Positions 42,101 through 49,156 of a stretch of DNA of 64,000 nt are shown piece after piece (position 1 is the stretch's first letter; each line of letters starts with the position of its first letter). Source of the DNA: Serratia entomophila (GTDB lineage: Bacteria; Pseudomonadota; Gammaproteobacteria; Enterobacterales; Enterobacteriaceae); contig NZ_CP082787.1 in the NCBI RefSeq assembly GCF_021462285.1, positions 3,100,001 to 3,164,000 of the forward strand. Reading direction: 5' to 3'. The position numbers were made by a program, and so were the translations under genes. The notes below the pieces were generated by a model, which ran no database searches, was not told where the DNA came from, and saw only the letters and a program-made list of their open reading frames with translations.

Positions 42101-43198
42101 TTCCAGCAGCAGCTCTGAGCCGGCCAGGTCCACGTTGAAACGGTGGTTGACGGTGACCTGACACCCCTCCAGCGCCAGCGGCGCGTCTTTCAGGTAGGCC
42201 TGGGTAAAGTTGACGTTCAGCTGACGGATCTGGCTTTGGCGCAGCATGTCATACACCGGCAGCCGGGTGTGGCGCAGCCGGCCCGAGGCCCGGAGCGCCT
42301 TGCTGTAGCCCAGCGTTGCCTGATACAGCTCGCGGAAGGTCGCGCCCGGCGTCAACGCCAGCGGGAAAACGGCGCTATTGACCTGGGCGCCGCTGTACAG
42401 AGCCTCTCCGCCTTCGGCGGCGATGGGATAGCCGATATACACCTTTTCCTGCGGCGACTGACGGGCGATCAATAGCGCCCACAGCGTTTTGAATATCAGG
42501 AATGGGTTGGCGAATTTAACCCCGCCCTTCAGGCTTTGCCATTGGTCAAACGGCAGCGTGAAACGCACTTCCCCGGCGCTGCCCGCTGCGGCGCGCCGGT
42601 TGGCCAGATAGGGCAACTCCACCCGCGGCGGGCAGTCCGCCAGCAGTTCGCGCCAAAATGCCGGCGAGCCGCAGGTCTCCTTTAGGGTAGCGATGTCCTG
42701 CTCATACCGCTGATACAGTGCGTTCAGGCTGCCGATGTCGCCTGGCGCCGCGATCGCCGCCGGGTCGTTGTAATACGCGGCGACGGCGCCATAAAACTCC
42801 TGGCCGGCGAGGCCATCAATCAGCACGTGGTGAACGATAATCATCAGCTGGTAGCGCCGGGGCGCTCGTTCAATCAGGTAAAACCGACACAGCGGCCCCG
42901 CACGCAGGTCGAAAGGCGTGTTCGCCAGCCTGCCGACGTCACATTCGGCATCCAGCATTTCCAGAGTGATGGGCTTGGCGGTTTTCACCCACCGCAGTTG
43001 AGGGTGCGTATCGTCCAGTACGTGGTGGAAAAGAATATAGTCCCTGCTCACCCGCTCTACCGCAGCGCGCAGCCTGTCGATATCCAAATCTCCTTCAATG
43101 GTTTGGTCGAGCACCAGGTTGTACTCGCATGATTGCGGATTAAGAACATACTCATTCCAGAACGTCTGGGTATAGGGCGAGACAGTAATCATTTCCAT
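33179..43198 (-). CDS. Trimodular non-ribosomal peptide synthetase (C-A-T)3-TE
   Basis: A 3339-residue synthetase. Module 1: condensation domain with HHVLIDG (123-129), adenylation domain (SGTTGRPKG near 600), carrier FFRLGGNSI (near 977). Module 2: C domain HHIAFDG (near 1170), A domain SGSTGTPKG (near 1633), carrier FFALGGNSI (near 2017). Module 3: C domain HHLAFDG (near 2206), A domain SGSTGTPKG (near 2680), carrier FFSLGGTSI (near 3067). A type I thioesterase ends the protein with GWSLGG (near 3197) and a His-rich HHHNIL. The intact N-terminal C domain suggests an acyl starter. Specificity residues read by eye: A1 D-A-F-F-G-G-M-V-S, A2 D-L-Y-L-M-G-A-V-F, A3 D-I-F-N-?-?-A-I-W; A2 and A3 fall near Cys/Gly/Ser-type pockets. 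No MbtH, PPTase, tailoring or export gene is adjacent. No match to serrawettin, althiomycin or serratiochelin architecture that I know. Confidence 0.93.
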   Translation of the reverse strand: MEMITVSPYTQTFWNEYVLNPQSCEYNLVLDQTIEGDLDIDRLRAAVERVSRDYILFHHVLDDTHPQLRWVKTAKPITLEMLDAECDVGRLANTPFDLRAGPLCRFYLIERAPRRYQLMIIVHHVLIDGLAGQEFYGAVAAYYNDPAAIAAPGDIGSLNALYQRYEQDIATLKETCGSPAFWRELLADCPPRVELPYLANRRAAAGSAGEVRFTLPFDQWQSLKGGVKFANPFLIFKTLWALLIARQSPQEKVYIGYPIAAEGGEALYSGAQVNSAVFPLALTPGATFRELYQATLGYSKALRASGRLRHTRLPVYDMLRQSQIRQLNVNFTQAYLKDAPLALEGCQVTVNHRFNVDLAGSELLLEYQPSEQGFEFRLRYRADLFDETQMAEMAEQYGYLLRRVLSEPDLPIAALPQLTPQQARRMRDQWASGQDVPPAPAATLLDGVERYAGRHPERIALVDAAGEIAYGQLAQRSSLLALRLRAEYLRLCGEEMPADTVIPLYMQRGAAAVVAMLAIMKAGGAYVPLDPDTPDQRLAYILQDVNSPIVVTDGAGLDAARRLAPHSLCLLADAAPEPGDTAPLPTIDARQLAYVIYTSGTTGRPKGTLCEHRGAVNMVRGHAQRLLRQESGVLNCLQFASLAFDAHVFEVFIALGNGHRLFIAGDPQRRDPALLADQMAAWRIHFCFLPPALLATLPTLPDSVRHLGLGGEATSQDVLDHYLAQGLQVVNMYGPTEAAVSVCLNIYRRNGARNIGHAIANMHCYVADADCNLLPLGAEGELCLSGVGLARGYLNMPELTASAFVDNPFSQEADYRRLYRTGDRVRRLADGSLEYLGRQDQQVKIHGYRIELGEIEMQMRAMAEVAEAVVAVRRQPTAQLQAWYVLQPGCSLSAAEICRRLAAQLPHYMLPTALLAVPAIPLTVSRKVDFRALPEPEAVERQAAFRQPGSPLESRLLALFNQLLDCRAGVDDHFFRLGGNSILAIRLCHEVNRQLGMKMSAQTLNQYPTVAMLSEHLGAPQPDAPDEVGVTATGRREGPLSSQQSRLWFMQQLAPASVHYLSPVLLQLAAGVDGDRYRQSLQAVAARHQVLRSLIRQDEQGVARQTTVDAPLAVPLHVLSAGEFSAALTQALQQPMDLTREPPLRAALYRYTDEAGRESTASLLVFHHIAFDGWSLEVLLQELDAEYRRVGQPPAALQYLDYALWQQTPEQLGAQAQALAFWRRELEGCQPLCLPLDAARSGVFDLRGDNCEARLPAELVSALEALARREGVTLHAVLLAGFSLLLSRYAGQDDVLVGTPLANRSRPELANLIGFFVNTLPLRQQIDHRHSVTAFIRQVAETTLRAQQHQALSLEVLVDSLQLPRDFSRHPLFQVMFALENDGAAANRPDWLSVVDLSGREETAKFDLTLTLTPDDGQMRARFNFAVALFSKASVARLAEYYLAILQQMARHGDWPLEQLSLQPHPPAAGDARALQYPFERPLQQDFIRHARRNPQAVAIVDALGEMTYGELYIAALTLATQLRLQGQVVGEAIAIVADKGRKQPVAMLAALMCGKAFLPMDASWPPQRRLRVMAQAGVNTLLSDEDWTAEGINRIELGADGLAHALPAPARLLPAIDAAAGDLAYIIFTSGSTGTPKGVAIEHRSVVNMIEGVQRYFAFDERDRSLALSALSFDLAIYDIFGPLSAGGAVVMPAERDRANPQAWYQLMIAHRVTQWLSAPALMELLLDYVKGAGLTSGPEPALRAVMVGGDWIATSLPARCREWAPHSRFCSAGGATEAAVFSMLHEVPPGQRILSASIPYGRPLPHQRCHILDAWLRPAPAGVRGEIYLAGEGLARGYYGDPQRTADSFFWHEGLQERVYRTGDAGRLLEDGNVEFMGRIDSQVKLNGYRIELGEIENIALTCPGVTACCVVPIAHPQPYLAAYFVAGDGVDAEALARHLSGQLPQYMMPRALVPLAQLPLTENGKIARQALPQPEGERRAFAAAQDAWEQGCVDIWRTLLKLPEIGVEDNFFALGGNSILAIQACYQIGHRLQREVTLGELGQFPTIRSLCQALRLRGEDEAPLSIPALQRQSYPLSSSQMQLWFIENLNGGSALYHVPMLFRFSEAANLAHYARSLQAVVARHQALHSRVCQSEARIAVSRPHPAALVVQRLQTDAESWRQGLQRDIDRPFDLAAELPIRAVIYDVEQPDGATLHYGLILVHHLAFDGWSQRLLLQELDGLYQAQRQGLPPALPAPALQYGDYAVWQQDYLGTAQADAAKDYWRQRLAGWQTLEMPLDLVRPAQFDHRGANHAVALPAALVAQAASFAQREGVTPFALYLAAFNLLLGYFSGQQDILVGTPVANRPTAEARSAIGFFVNTLPLRSQIDDEQPLADYVRDVFNAVLQAQRHQGLPLELIIDLLQVPRDLSRHPLFQTMFVLEDGGAQPALPDWLTPQSLVEHYQAAKFDLTLSIHLEQGEGQAVFNYATALFSPATLERLAGYYQAILQQIVAQGSRRVGQLALVPAAEVARQRAFRESCPPVYDFERAIHHDFIRQAAQHPQRVAIVDALGELTYGELYRLALTLSLQLRQHADMSAETLAVMVDKGRAQIVAVLAILMAGKAYLPLDGAWPEQRRLDILGQSQTRVILSSRRWRTNGEARLLVIDPQGVVAELPPAAQGEPVLPAPSALAYVIFTSGSTGTPKGVAIEHRGAVNSIVDTLQQLAIGAEDRGLALSALSFDISVFDIFGLLSVGGALVMPSEAERYQPQAWHRLLMTQGVTFWNSAPSVMTLLVEHLESDGETAHWPALRNAVLVGEVIARPLPARIRQRRPGCRVVSAGGATESSIWSILYDIPDAPITAPSVPYGQAMAHQRFYVLDRQLRLLPPCLPGEQYIGGAGVARGYYRNQPLTDERFIYHPELGERLYRTGDAGRYLPDGNLEFLGRMDFQVKINGYRVELAEVEQCALAFGPIKSCCAIVRQGASQELLALYYVCDEPLAEPELLAFMSRQLPLYMIPTALMRLEALPYGTSGKLDRKALPAPEMRETQDYVAPESALERQLCALWQEALQLERVGMTDDFFSLGGTSIKAISLCLAMSALLGAPLPVVKLFRCRSLRNLLSAGEQPLVAPLNKATDAAPALWMIHPALVGAEAFHPFAQRLQGKLNCYGVDNYNLYHRPTIDSLGELAERYLSEMIANGLLNGAQPVRILGWSLGGLIALEIAARLEARGVRDVHLYLLDSFYQQRVAELPVAELLPLLGIEGEAARRAAAVAEVEGRLAAGTLSRGLQSTRVTLFKAMQLNPQLPQQAMMPLLALADNGLSAVCHSVQVIPLACHHHNILQCGEEIGAMLGVGQ

Positions 43199-44116
43199 TA
43201 ATTAATTCCTTTTAAATATAGTCATTGGATATATATCAGGACGATACTGACGCAATGCGGCAACGCCGCTGCGTTAGAAGCGGCGTTTCTGGTTAACGTT
43301 AGTCGTAAAGAAAAATATGAGAGCGAATATTATTTTATTTAGATTAAAAATAAAACTTAAAATAAAAATAAAAAATACCAACAAAATCAACAAACTAACC
43401 AAATTAACGCATAACGTATGGGAATGTTAATGACAAGAACAATAGTCACCAATAACAACATATTAAAATTACAAAAAAATAAAAATAACCCATATCTAAT
43501 TCTTATGAAAATAGACGAAACACTGCCGGACCATTTTTATTAGAAATATCCTAGCAAACAACGCATGAATTAACGCCAGCCATGGATCCATTTTCCAGCG
43601 TAGCGCTGCGGCCAGCATGTTTTTCATCCTCAGGCGTTTGACATCAGAACAACCTATACTTGCAGCAGGATGCATTTCCCCTTCCCGTTTAGCGTCATGT
43701 ACATGGAGCAACAGATGGCTATTCCTGACCCGGCGCGGGCATTAATAATGCCGCGCAAGCATCGCCCCTTTGGCAGCCTGCCCCCATGGCGCGGCGGCCG
43801 ACCCCGCATATGTCAGCGGAGTGATTGTTTTGGTGTGAAAATATTGGGGGAATTGACACCTGCCGAAAGCATCAGGATACTCTCGGCCGGTGTCTATAAC
43901 GCCGGCGGCCACTTGTTGCGGGCCGGCGCCGAAAGCCGGCTGGGGTGGCGTCGTCCATTCCCTTTTTACGGCTTTGAAACAAGGCAAAGCACCATAAGGT
44001 TAATGCGCGGGCTATGTTCTACAGCAACATAGATATTTTGGGAGAAAACGCGTGTTTTTCTGGATTTAGCTTAATCTCTAAATCGGGGACTTTTCATTTT
44101 TGGTAAGGGTATTGCT
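43199..44116. promoter_or_regulatory. 918-nt AT-rich region between NRPS and gcd
   Basis: Divergent spacer between the NRPS start and gcd. The first 300 nt (43200-43500) are extremely A-rich with homopolymeric AAAATAAAA-type stretches, suitable for nucleoid proteins such as H-NS. Weak open frames at 43496-43711 (minus) and 43670-44032 (plus) lack family resemblance and are not called. It must hold the promoters of both genes; no operator could be recognised. Confidence 0.55.
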
Positions 44117-46489
44117 ATGCAAAATAAAGCGTCATTATCGCCGCTGCTCATTCTGACGGCGCTATTTGCCGCCCTGAGCGGGCTCTATCTGCTCGGGGGC
44201 GGCATTTGGCTGGCCAAGTTGGGCGGTTCGCTGTATTACATCATCGCCGGCCTGGTGCTGCTGGCCACTTCCTGGCTGCTGTTCCGCCGCCGCGCCACCG
44301 CGCTGCTGCTGTACGCCATCTTCCTGCTCGGCACCACCGCCTGGGCGCTGTGGGAAGTGGGCCCGGACTTCTGGGCGTTGACGCCGCGTTTGGACGTCAC
44401 CTTCTTCTTCGGCCTATGGCTGGTGCTGCCGTTTATTTACCGGCGCCTGATTGCCAACGGCAAACTGGCCTATGGCGCGCTGAGCGCCGCGCTGGTTATC
44501 ACGGTTATCGCGTTGGCTTATTCGGTGTTTAACGATCCGCAAGAGATCAACGGCACCCTCAACGCTGCGCAGGTTCAGCCGAAAGACGCCACCGCCGCAG
44601 ACTGGCCGGCCTATGGCCGCACCCAGGAAGGCACGCGTTACTCTCCGCTGAGCCAGATTAACGACAAAAACGTCGGCCAGTTGCAGGAAGCCTGGCGCTT
44701 CCAGACCGGCGACCTGAAAACCGCCAACGATCCGGGTGAAATCACCAATGAAGTCACCCCAATCAAAATCCGCGACACGCTGTATCTCTGCACCCCGCAC
44801 CAGAAGCTGTTCGCCCTGGACGCGGCGACAGGTAAACAGAAATGGCTGTTCGATCCGCAGCTGAAGTCCAATCCGACCTTCCAGCACATCACCTGCCGCG
44901 GCGTGTCCTATCATGAAACCGCAGCGGCTGCGGGTGCAACGGCAGAGGCTTCGCCTGCGCTGTGCGCACGCCGCATCATTTTACCGGTGAACGACGGCCG
45001 TCTGTTTGCGTTGGATGCGGACAGCGGCAAACGCTGCCCGGACTTCGCCAACAACGGCGAACTGAACCTGCAGAGCAACATGCCGTACGCAACGCCGGGC
45101 CACTATGAGCCGACCTCGCCGCCGGTCATCACCGACAGCGTGATCGTCGTCGCCGGCGCCGTCACCGACAACTACTCGAACCGTGAGCCTTCCGGCGTGA
45201 TCCGCGGTTTCGACGTCAACAGCGGCAAGCTGCTGTGGGCCTTCGATCCGGGCGCGAAAGATCCTAACGCCATCCCGGCGGACGAGCATCACTTCACGCC
45301 GAACTCCCCGAACTCCTGGGCGCCTGCCGCCTATGACGCCAAGCTGGACATCGTCTACCTGCCGATGGGCGTAACCACCCCGGACATCTGGGGCGGCGAC
45401 CGCACGCCGGAAATGGAGCGCTACGCCAGCGGCCTGCTGGCGCTGAACGCCTCGACCGGCAAGCTGGTGTGGTTCTACCAAACCGTGCACCACGATCTGT
45501 GGGATATGGACGTGCCGGCGCAGCCGACCCTGGCGGACATTACCGACAAGAGCGGCAACAAGGTGCCGGTGATCTATGTGCCGACCAAAACCGGCAACAT
45601 CTTCGTGCTGAACCGCACCAACGGCGAGCTGGTGGTACCGGCGCCGGAGAAACCGGTGCCGCAGGGCCCGGCCAAAGGCGATCGCCTGTCGCCAACCCAG
45701 CCGTTCTCTGAACTGACCTTCCGCCCCGAGAAAAAACTGACCGGTGCGGACATGTGGGGCGCCACCATCTACGACCAGCTGGTGTGCCGCGTGATGTTCC
45801 ACAGCCTGCGTTACGAAGGCACCTTCACCCCGCCTTCCGAGCAGGGCACCCTGGTGTTCCCGGGTAACCTCGGCATGTTCGAATGGGGCGGTCTGTCCGT
45901 CGACACCGACCGTCAGATAGCCATCGCCAACCCGATCGCGCTGCCGTTCGTTTCCAAGCTGATCCCACGCGGCCCGGGCAACCCGATTGAACCGCCAGAG
46001 GGTGACAAAGGCGGCAGCGGCACCGAATCCGGCGTGCAACCGCAGTACGGCGTGCCGTTCGGCGTGACCCTGAACCCGTTCCTGTCGCCGTTTGGCCTGC
46101 CGTGCAAACAGCCGGCCTGGGGCTACATTTCCGCCGTTGATCTGAAAACCAACGACATCGTGTGGAAAAAACGCATCGGTACCGTGCGCGACAGCTCCCC
46201 GCTGCCGCTGCCGTTCAAAATGGGCATGCCGATGCTGGGCGGCCCGGTTTCCACCGCCGGCAACCTGTTCTTTATCGGCGCCACCGCAGACAACTACCTG
46301 CGCGCCTTCAGCGTGAGCAACGGTGAAAAACTGTGGGAAGCGCGGCTGCCGGCAGGCGGCCAGGCGACGCCGATGACCTATGAGGCCAACGGCAAGCAGT
46401 TCGTGGTGATCTCCGCCGGCGGCCACGGCTCATTCGGCACCAAACTGGGCGACTACATCGTTGCCTACGCGCTGCCTGATGCAAAGTAA
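44117..46489 (+). CDS. gcd: Membrane-bound PQQ-dependent glucose dehydrogenase
   Basis: A 790-residue quinoprotein (E. coli Gcd 796). Five N-terminal membrane helices (to about residue 140) anchor a periplasmic eight-bladed PQQ propeller. Diagnostic blocks are WPAYGRTQEGTRYSPL, FQHITCRGVSYHE and VVISAGGHGSFGTKLGDYI. It oxidises glucose to gluconate in the periplasm and feeds ubiquinone. Needs PQQ, whose genes are not in this window. Monocistronic; ends before a strong terminator. Confidence 0.97.
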   Translation: MQNKASLSPLLILTALFAALSGLYLLGGGIWLAKLGGSLYYIIAGLVLLATSWLLFRRRATALLLYAIFLLGTTAWALWEVGPDFWALTPRLDVTFFFGLWLVLPFIYRRLIANGKLAYGALSAALVITVIALAYSVFNDPQEINGTLNAAQVQPKDATAADWPAYGRTQEGTRYSPLSQINDKNVGQLQEAWRFQTGDLKTANDPGEITNEVTPIKIRDTLYLCTPHQKLFALDAATGKQKWLFDPQLKSNPTFQHITCRGVSYHETAAAAGATAEASPALCARRIILPVNDGRLFALDADSGKRCPDFANNGELNLQSNMPYATPGHYEPTSPPVITDSVIVVAGAVTDNYSNREPSGVIRGFDVNSGKLLWAFDPGAKDPNAIPADEHHFTPNSPNSWAPAAYDAKLDIVYLPMGVTTPDIWGGDRTPEMERYASGLLALNASTGKLVWFYQTVHHDLWDMDVPAQPTLADITDKSGNKVPVIYVPTKTGNIFVLNRTNGELVVPAPEKPVPQGPAKGDRLSPTQPFSELTFRPEKKLTGADMWGATIYDQLVCRVMFHSLRYEGTFTPPSEQGTLVFPGNLGMFEWGGLSVDTDRQIAIANPIALPFVSKLIPRGPGNPIEPPEGDKGGSGTESGVQPQYGVPFGVTLNPFLSPFGLPCKQPAWGYISAVDLKTNDIVWKKRIGTVRDSSPLPLPFKMGMPMLGGPVSTAGNLFFIGATADNYLRAFSVSNGEKLWEARLPAGGQATPMTYEANGKQFVVISAGGHGSFGTKLGDYIVAYALPDAK

Positions 46490-46510
46490 CCACTGCAGTT
46501 GAGTAAACGC

Positions 46511-46538
46511 AAAAAGCACGCCGCAGGGCGTGCTTTTT
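46511..46538. terminator. Bidirectional intrinsic terminator after gcd
   Basis: AAAAAGCACGCC (46511-46522) pairs with GGCGTGCTTTTT (46527-46538), loop GCAG. T-runs are present on both strands, so it serves gcd and the convergent small lipoprotein gene. Confidence 0.9.
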
Positions 46539-46575
46539 TACTTTAAGGTGTCGAGAAAGCGGCGTCCTGAGGCTA

Positions 46576-46716
46576 TCAGCGGCATTCTCCGGTCACCGAG
46601 TTCTTGCCCTGCGGGCAAACATCGGTATTCTGCGGCACCACGCCCCAGAGGCTGCCAGCCTGGCCGGCACAACCCGACAACGCAAAAACCACGGCCAGCA
46701 AAAATAACGCTCTCAT
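46576..46716 (-). CDS. Small lipoprotein (46 aa)
   Basis: A 46-residue lipoprotein read directly from the minus strand: MRALFLLAVVFALSGCAGQ, with lipobox LSGC at residues 13-16, then a 30-residue mature part with two cysteines (NTDVCPQGKNSVTGEC). AGGAAATGATTA precedes the ATG. Ends just before the bidirectional terminator, which supports a transcribed gene. Function unknown. Its start lies about 84 nt from a Fur-box-like sequence. Confidence 0.7.
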   Translation of the reverse strand: MRALFLLAVVFALSGCAGQAGSLWGVVPQNTDVCPQGKNSVTGECR

Positions 46717-46799
46717 TAATCATTTCCTTCCTTGTCTCGCCGCGCAGTTAAAGACGGTACCCGTGCATAATTTTCGCAAAAAACTTCACCTCAAATATT

Positions 46800-46818
46800 G
46801 ATAATGATTATCATTCGC
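46800..46818. promoter_or_regulatory. Fur-box-like sequence
   Basis: GATAATGATTATCATTCGC (46800-46818) matches the 19-bp Fur consensus GATAATGATAATCATTATC at 16 of 19 positions, with an uninterrupted palindromic core. It lies between the small lipoprotein gene (minus) and the two small plus-strand ORFs, so iron could control either direction. Confidence 0.75.
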
Positions 46819-46917
46819 AATATTATGTTTGCGTTGGCCCCGGCAGTGGCCGGCAATCATTCTCCACGACAGGCAGTAAGCAGTCGGCCGCCTTCGGGCG
46901 GCCTCACCCGGAGGCGT

Positions 46918-47019
46918 ATGCTCGATCATATTCCAATGCACCACAAGAGAATTTTGCAGACGGCGTTTTGCGCCATGGCGCGTCATGCTCCCCCAGCCGC
47001 CGGGGAACAGCCAAAATGA
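46918..47019 (+). CDS. Candidate 33-aa leader ORF coupled to membrane protein
   Basis: A short frame encoding MLDHIPMHHKRILQTAFCAM and 13 more residues. GGAGG stands before its ATG but at a short spacing of 3 nt. Its stop overlaps the next start (ATGA at 47016-47019), which suggests translational coupling. No family recognised; it may be a true microprotein or a leader that times translation of the membrane protein. About 100 nt after the Fur box. Confidence 0.35.
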   Translation: MLDHIPMHHKRILQTAFCAMARHAPPAAGEQPK

Positions 47020-47198
47020 GCCTGCAACCTTTTACCGCCATGCTGATGTTCGCTTACGTTTTGCTGATGGTGCCGGTGCTTTACGCCATCGACAGCCGCC
47101 TGAGCGCCAGCCGTCTGGTGCGCAAAGCGGTGCAAAACGCCATTATCATCCTGTTGACGCTGCTGTTTTTCAGCGCCATGACGCTGTTGTATCGATAA
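47016..47198 (+). CDS. Small two-helix membrane protein (60 aa)
   Basis: A 60-residue protein starting MSLQPFTAMLMFAYVLLMVP, with two hydrophobic segments (about 7-25 and 40-57) joined by a polar basic loop. Inner-membrane location likely; no family recognised. Downstream of the Fur box and coupled to the 33-aa ORF. The convergent neighbour is the propeller-protein gene, whose minus-strand terminator lies between them. Confidence 0.6.
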   Translation: MSLQPFTAMLMFAYVLLMVPVLYAIDSRLSASRLVRKAVQNAIIILLTLLFFSAMTLLYR

Positions 47199-47237
47199 AC
47201 GCGATTCGGAAAACGGTTGGCATATTACGATAAAAAA

Positions 47238-47261
47238 CCGGTTGATGAACTCATCAACCGG
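47238..47261 (-). terminator. Intrinsic terminator of the holin/propeller operon
   Basis: CCGGTTGATGA (47238-47248) pairs with TCATCAACCGG (47251-47261). Read on the minus strand it is followed by TTTTTTATCG, a clear rho-independent terminator 34 nt after the stop of the 612-aa gene. Confidence 0.88.
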
Positions 47262-47294
47262 CCTCAGGTTACAACGCTGTCAAACTAGCTAACG

Positions 47295-49133
47295 TCAATT
47301 ACGCGCTTTTACGTAAGACAGAATGCCTTGCCCTTTCAGCGCAATGCTGTCGTAGCGAGTAGCCTGGAACAGCATCGCCAGCTGGTTATCACTGGCCGCC
47401 AGCTTAGGGTACATGCTCGAGTTGTTGCTGGCACCATTAACCTGGGTCTCCGCATCAATCGAGAAGAAGTTCTCGTCAAATCGGTTGAAGAAGGCACCCA
47501 GAGAAGCCGAACTCCATGCCACATGGAACTCATAGTTTTCCTGAGCGGTGACTGCCTTATTGATATATGGGAACGAAGGGTTACCGGAGGAGATGCTATT
47601 CAGCTTATTCGCCGCATAGACCTCCGCACCCTCTTTAGCAAACACTTTGAGTTTCGCGCCATAAATATCCTGACCCAAAACATAAACCAGCATGATGTTA
47701 TTGGTCTGAGGATCCAGAGCCGCATGGAATTTACCCATTTGGGCCTGTGAGTACTGTGTCATCGGGTTAACCGGCGGCGTGCCGCCAACAGGCTTGCCAA
47801 TGCTCAGGAACTTCAGCTCGCCCACTTTTTCCAGGTAGGCGATGACAATCTTCTCACCATGGTTCATCAGGACAATATTTTCCACCGTCGTCGTCCCGAG
47901 GTCGATACCCGCACTGTTATAACCCGTATGGATATTAGTGCTAATGTCAAAATCATAGCTCATTTTTTCTAACGTATTCGGATCCAGGAATACGCCCTGG
48001 ATCTTTTTCTCGGCAACCGATACCCAGGTGGCCAGAAGCAGTTTGCTGGTTGGGTTATAGATAATTCGCGGGCAGGTGTAATCGCCATTGCCGCCGCTTA
48101 GATCGATCTCCTGGAACTCCGTTGAGGTAATGCCATTCTGACCGGCGGTAAATGGGCGGCCATAAATTTTAAAGCGGCCGCTGAAGTTGCCGGCCCAAAC
48201 GGCAACAAAATTATCTGTCCCGTCGATGGTCGTGGTGTTGGCATCTTTGTTGATACCCCCTTGCAAGTTGCAAATTGACAACGGCTGACGCAGTGCACCT
48301 GCTGGGGTTTGCATTCGTGTCATCAGCGTATAGTTTCGTGTTGATGCCTGCGGTGCATAATAAGTCGCTAACATATAGCCCGACTTGCTGGTCACTTGCA
48401 AGTCGCGAATAGAATCATTAGAAACATCATCCCAAAAAATATTAAAGCCGGGTTGCCAGTTGGTATTCATACATACTCCATTTAATGTTTCATCTAGTTC
48501 AATGTGCGTAGACCATTCCGATGTGCATGGAAGGTCCACACCTAAATACTCGCCATTTATCGAGAATTTCAACTTTTCATTGCATTTACCAAAACTCTTA
48601 TCCACTAATATTTCGCTTTTCCACACCTCCAAAACTTCATCGTATTCAAAATCAGAAAATTCAAATTCTTTATCGTACTTTTCATTAGTCAAACTAAGCG
48701 ATACGCCAGGAGAATAATACTTAACCAATACCTGAACGTTAGCCGTACCCTGTTCGTCATCATCATCGATAATGATATTGGTGATCTCCGGCTCAACGTC
48801 CAGGAACTGGATATCGTTAAAGAAAACTTCGCCTATGGTGCCATCGGCAATATTCTCCTCTACCCGAATCCTGTAGGTTTTAAAACCTTCTTTTCTGACG
48901 ATTGACATAAACTCTTCTACGTTCTGATCAAGCGCCAATTCGAACGCGGGCTGCAGGTTCTTTTCAATGCCGGTTGCGGCTAACAGCAAATCTGTTTCGT
49001 CGTAATAGACCGATACGCCTTTATCTTTGAGGTCGTTAGAAGATGCAGAGAAAATTTTAATCTCAAACCGCCGTTTTCCGGCATCTTCGATATAGCTAAA
49101 ACACTCGGATACCTTAATTTCAGTAATCGCCAT
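47295..49133 (-). CDS. 612-aa beta-propeller-like protein, candidate released cargo
   Basis: No recognised family. The N-terminal half (1-240) looks like a beta-sandwich with an acidic patch IIDDDDEQG near residue 121. The C-terminal half shows about seven beta-rich repeats beginning near residues 250, 308, 364, 428, 479, 535 and 584 (for example NFVAVWAGNFSGRFKIYG, KLLLATWVSVAEKKIQG, YEFHVAWSS), the spacing and pattern of a seven-bladed propeller. No signal peptide or membrane segment. It lies 24 nt after the 368-aa gene and downstream of holin and endopeptidase on one strand, then a terminator. I infer a cytosolic protein released by the holin cassette. Confidence 0.7.
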   Translation of the reverse strand: MAITEIKVSECFSYIEDAGKRRFEIKIFSASSNDLKDKGVSVYYDETDLLLAATGIEKNLQPAFELALDQNVEEFMSIVRKEGFKTYRIRVEENIADGTIGEVFFNDIQFLDVEPEITNIIIDDDDEQGTANVQVLVKYYSPGVSLSLTNEKYDKEFEFSDFEYDEVLEVWKSEILVDKSFGKCNEKLKFSINGEYLGVDLPCTSEWSTHIELDETLNGVCMNTNWQPGFNIFWDDVSNDSIRDLQVTSKSGYMLATYYAPQASTRNYTLMTRMQTPAGALRQPLSICNLQGGINKDANTTTIDGTDNFVAVWAGNFSGRFKIYGRPFTAGQNGITSTEFQEIDLSGGNGDYTCPRIIYNPTSKLLLATWVSVAEKKIQGVFLDPNTLEKMSYDFDISTNIHTGYNSAGIDLGTTTVENIVLMNHGEKIVIAYLEKVGELKFLSIGKPVGGTPPVNPMTQYSQAQMGKFHAALDPQTNNIMLVYVLGQDIYGAKLKVFAKEGAEVYAANKLNSISSGNPSFPYINKAVTAQENYEFHVAWSSASLGAFFNRFDENFFSIDAETQVNGASNNSSMYPKLAASDNQLAMLFQATRYDSIALKGQGILSYVKARN

Positions 49134-49156
49134 TTTTCACCTCATATAGGATAATA

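Noticed and set aside
39089..42118. 1009-codon open frame on the plus strand
   Set aside because: It is antisense to the NRPS gene. High GC removes stop codons; the translation is Arg/Gln/His-rich without any domain.
43496..43711. 71-codon minus-strand ORF after the A-rich tract
   Set aside because: A possible internal start has AGGA upstream, but nothing else supports a gene.
43670..44032. 120-codon ORF before gcd
   Set aside because: No family, odd composition and overlap with the probable gcd promoter. Kept as intergenic.
44981..46426. 481-codon open frame on the minus strand
   Set aside because: Antisense to gcd; no motif.
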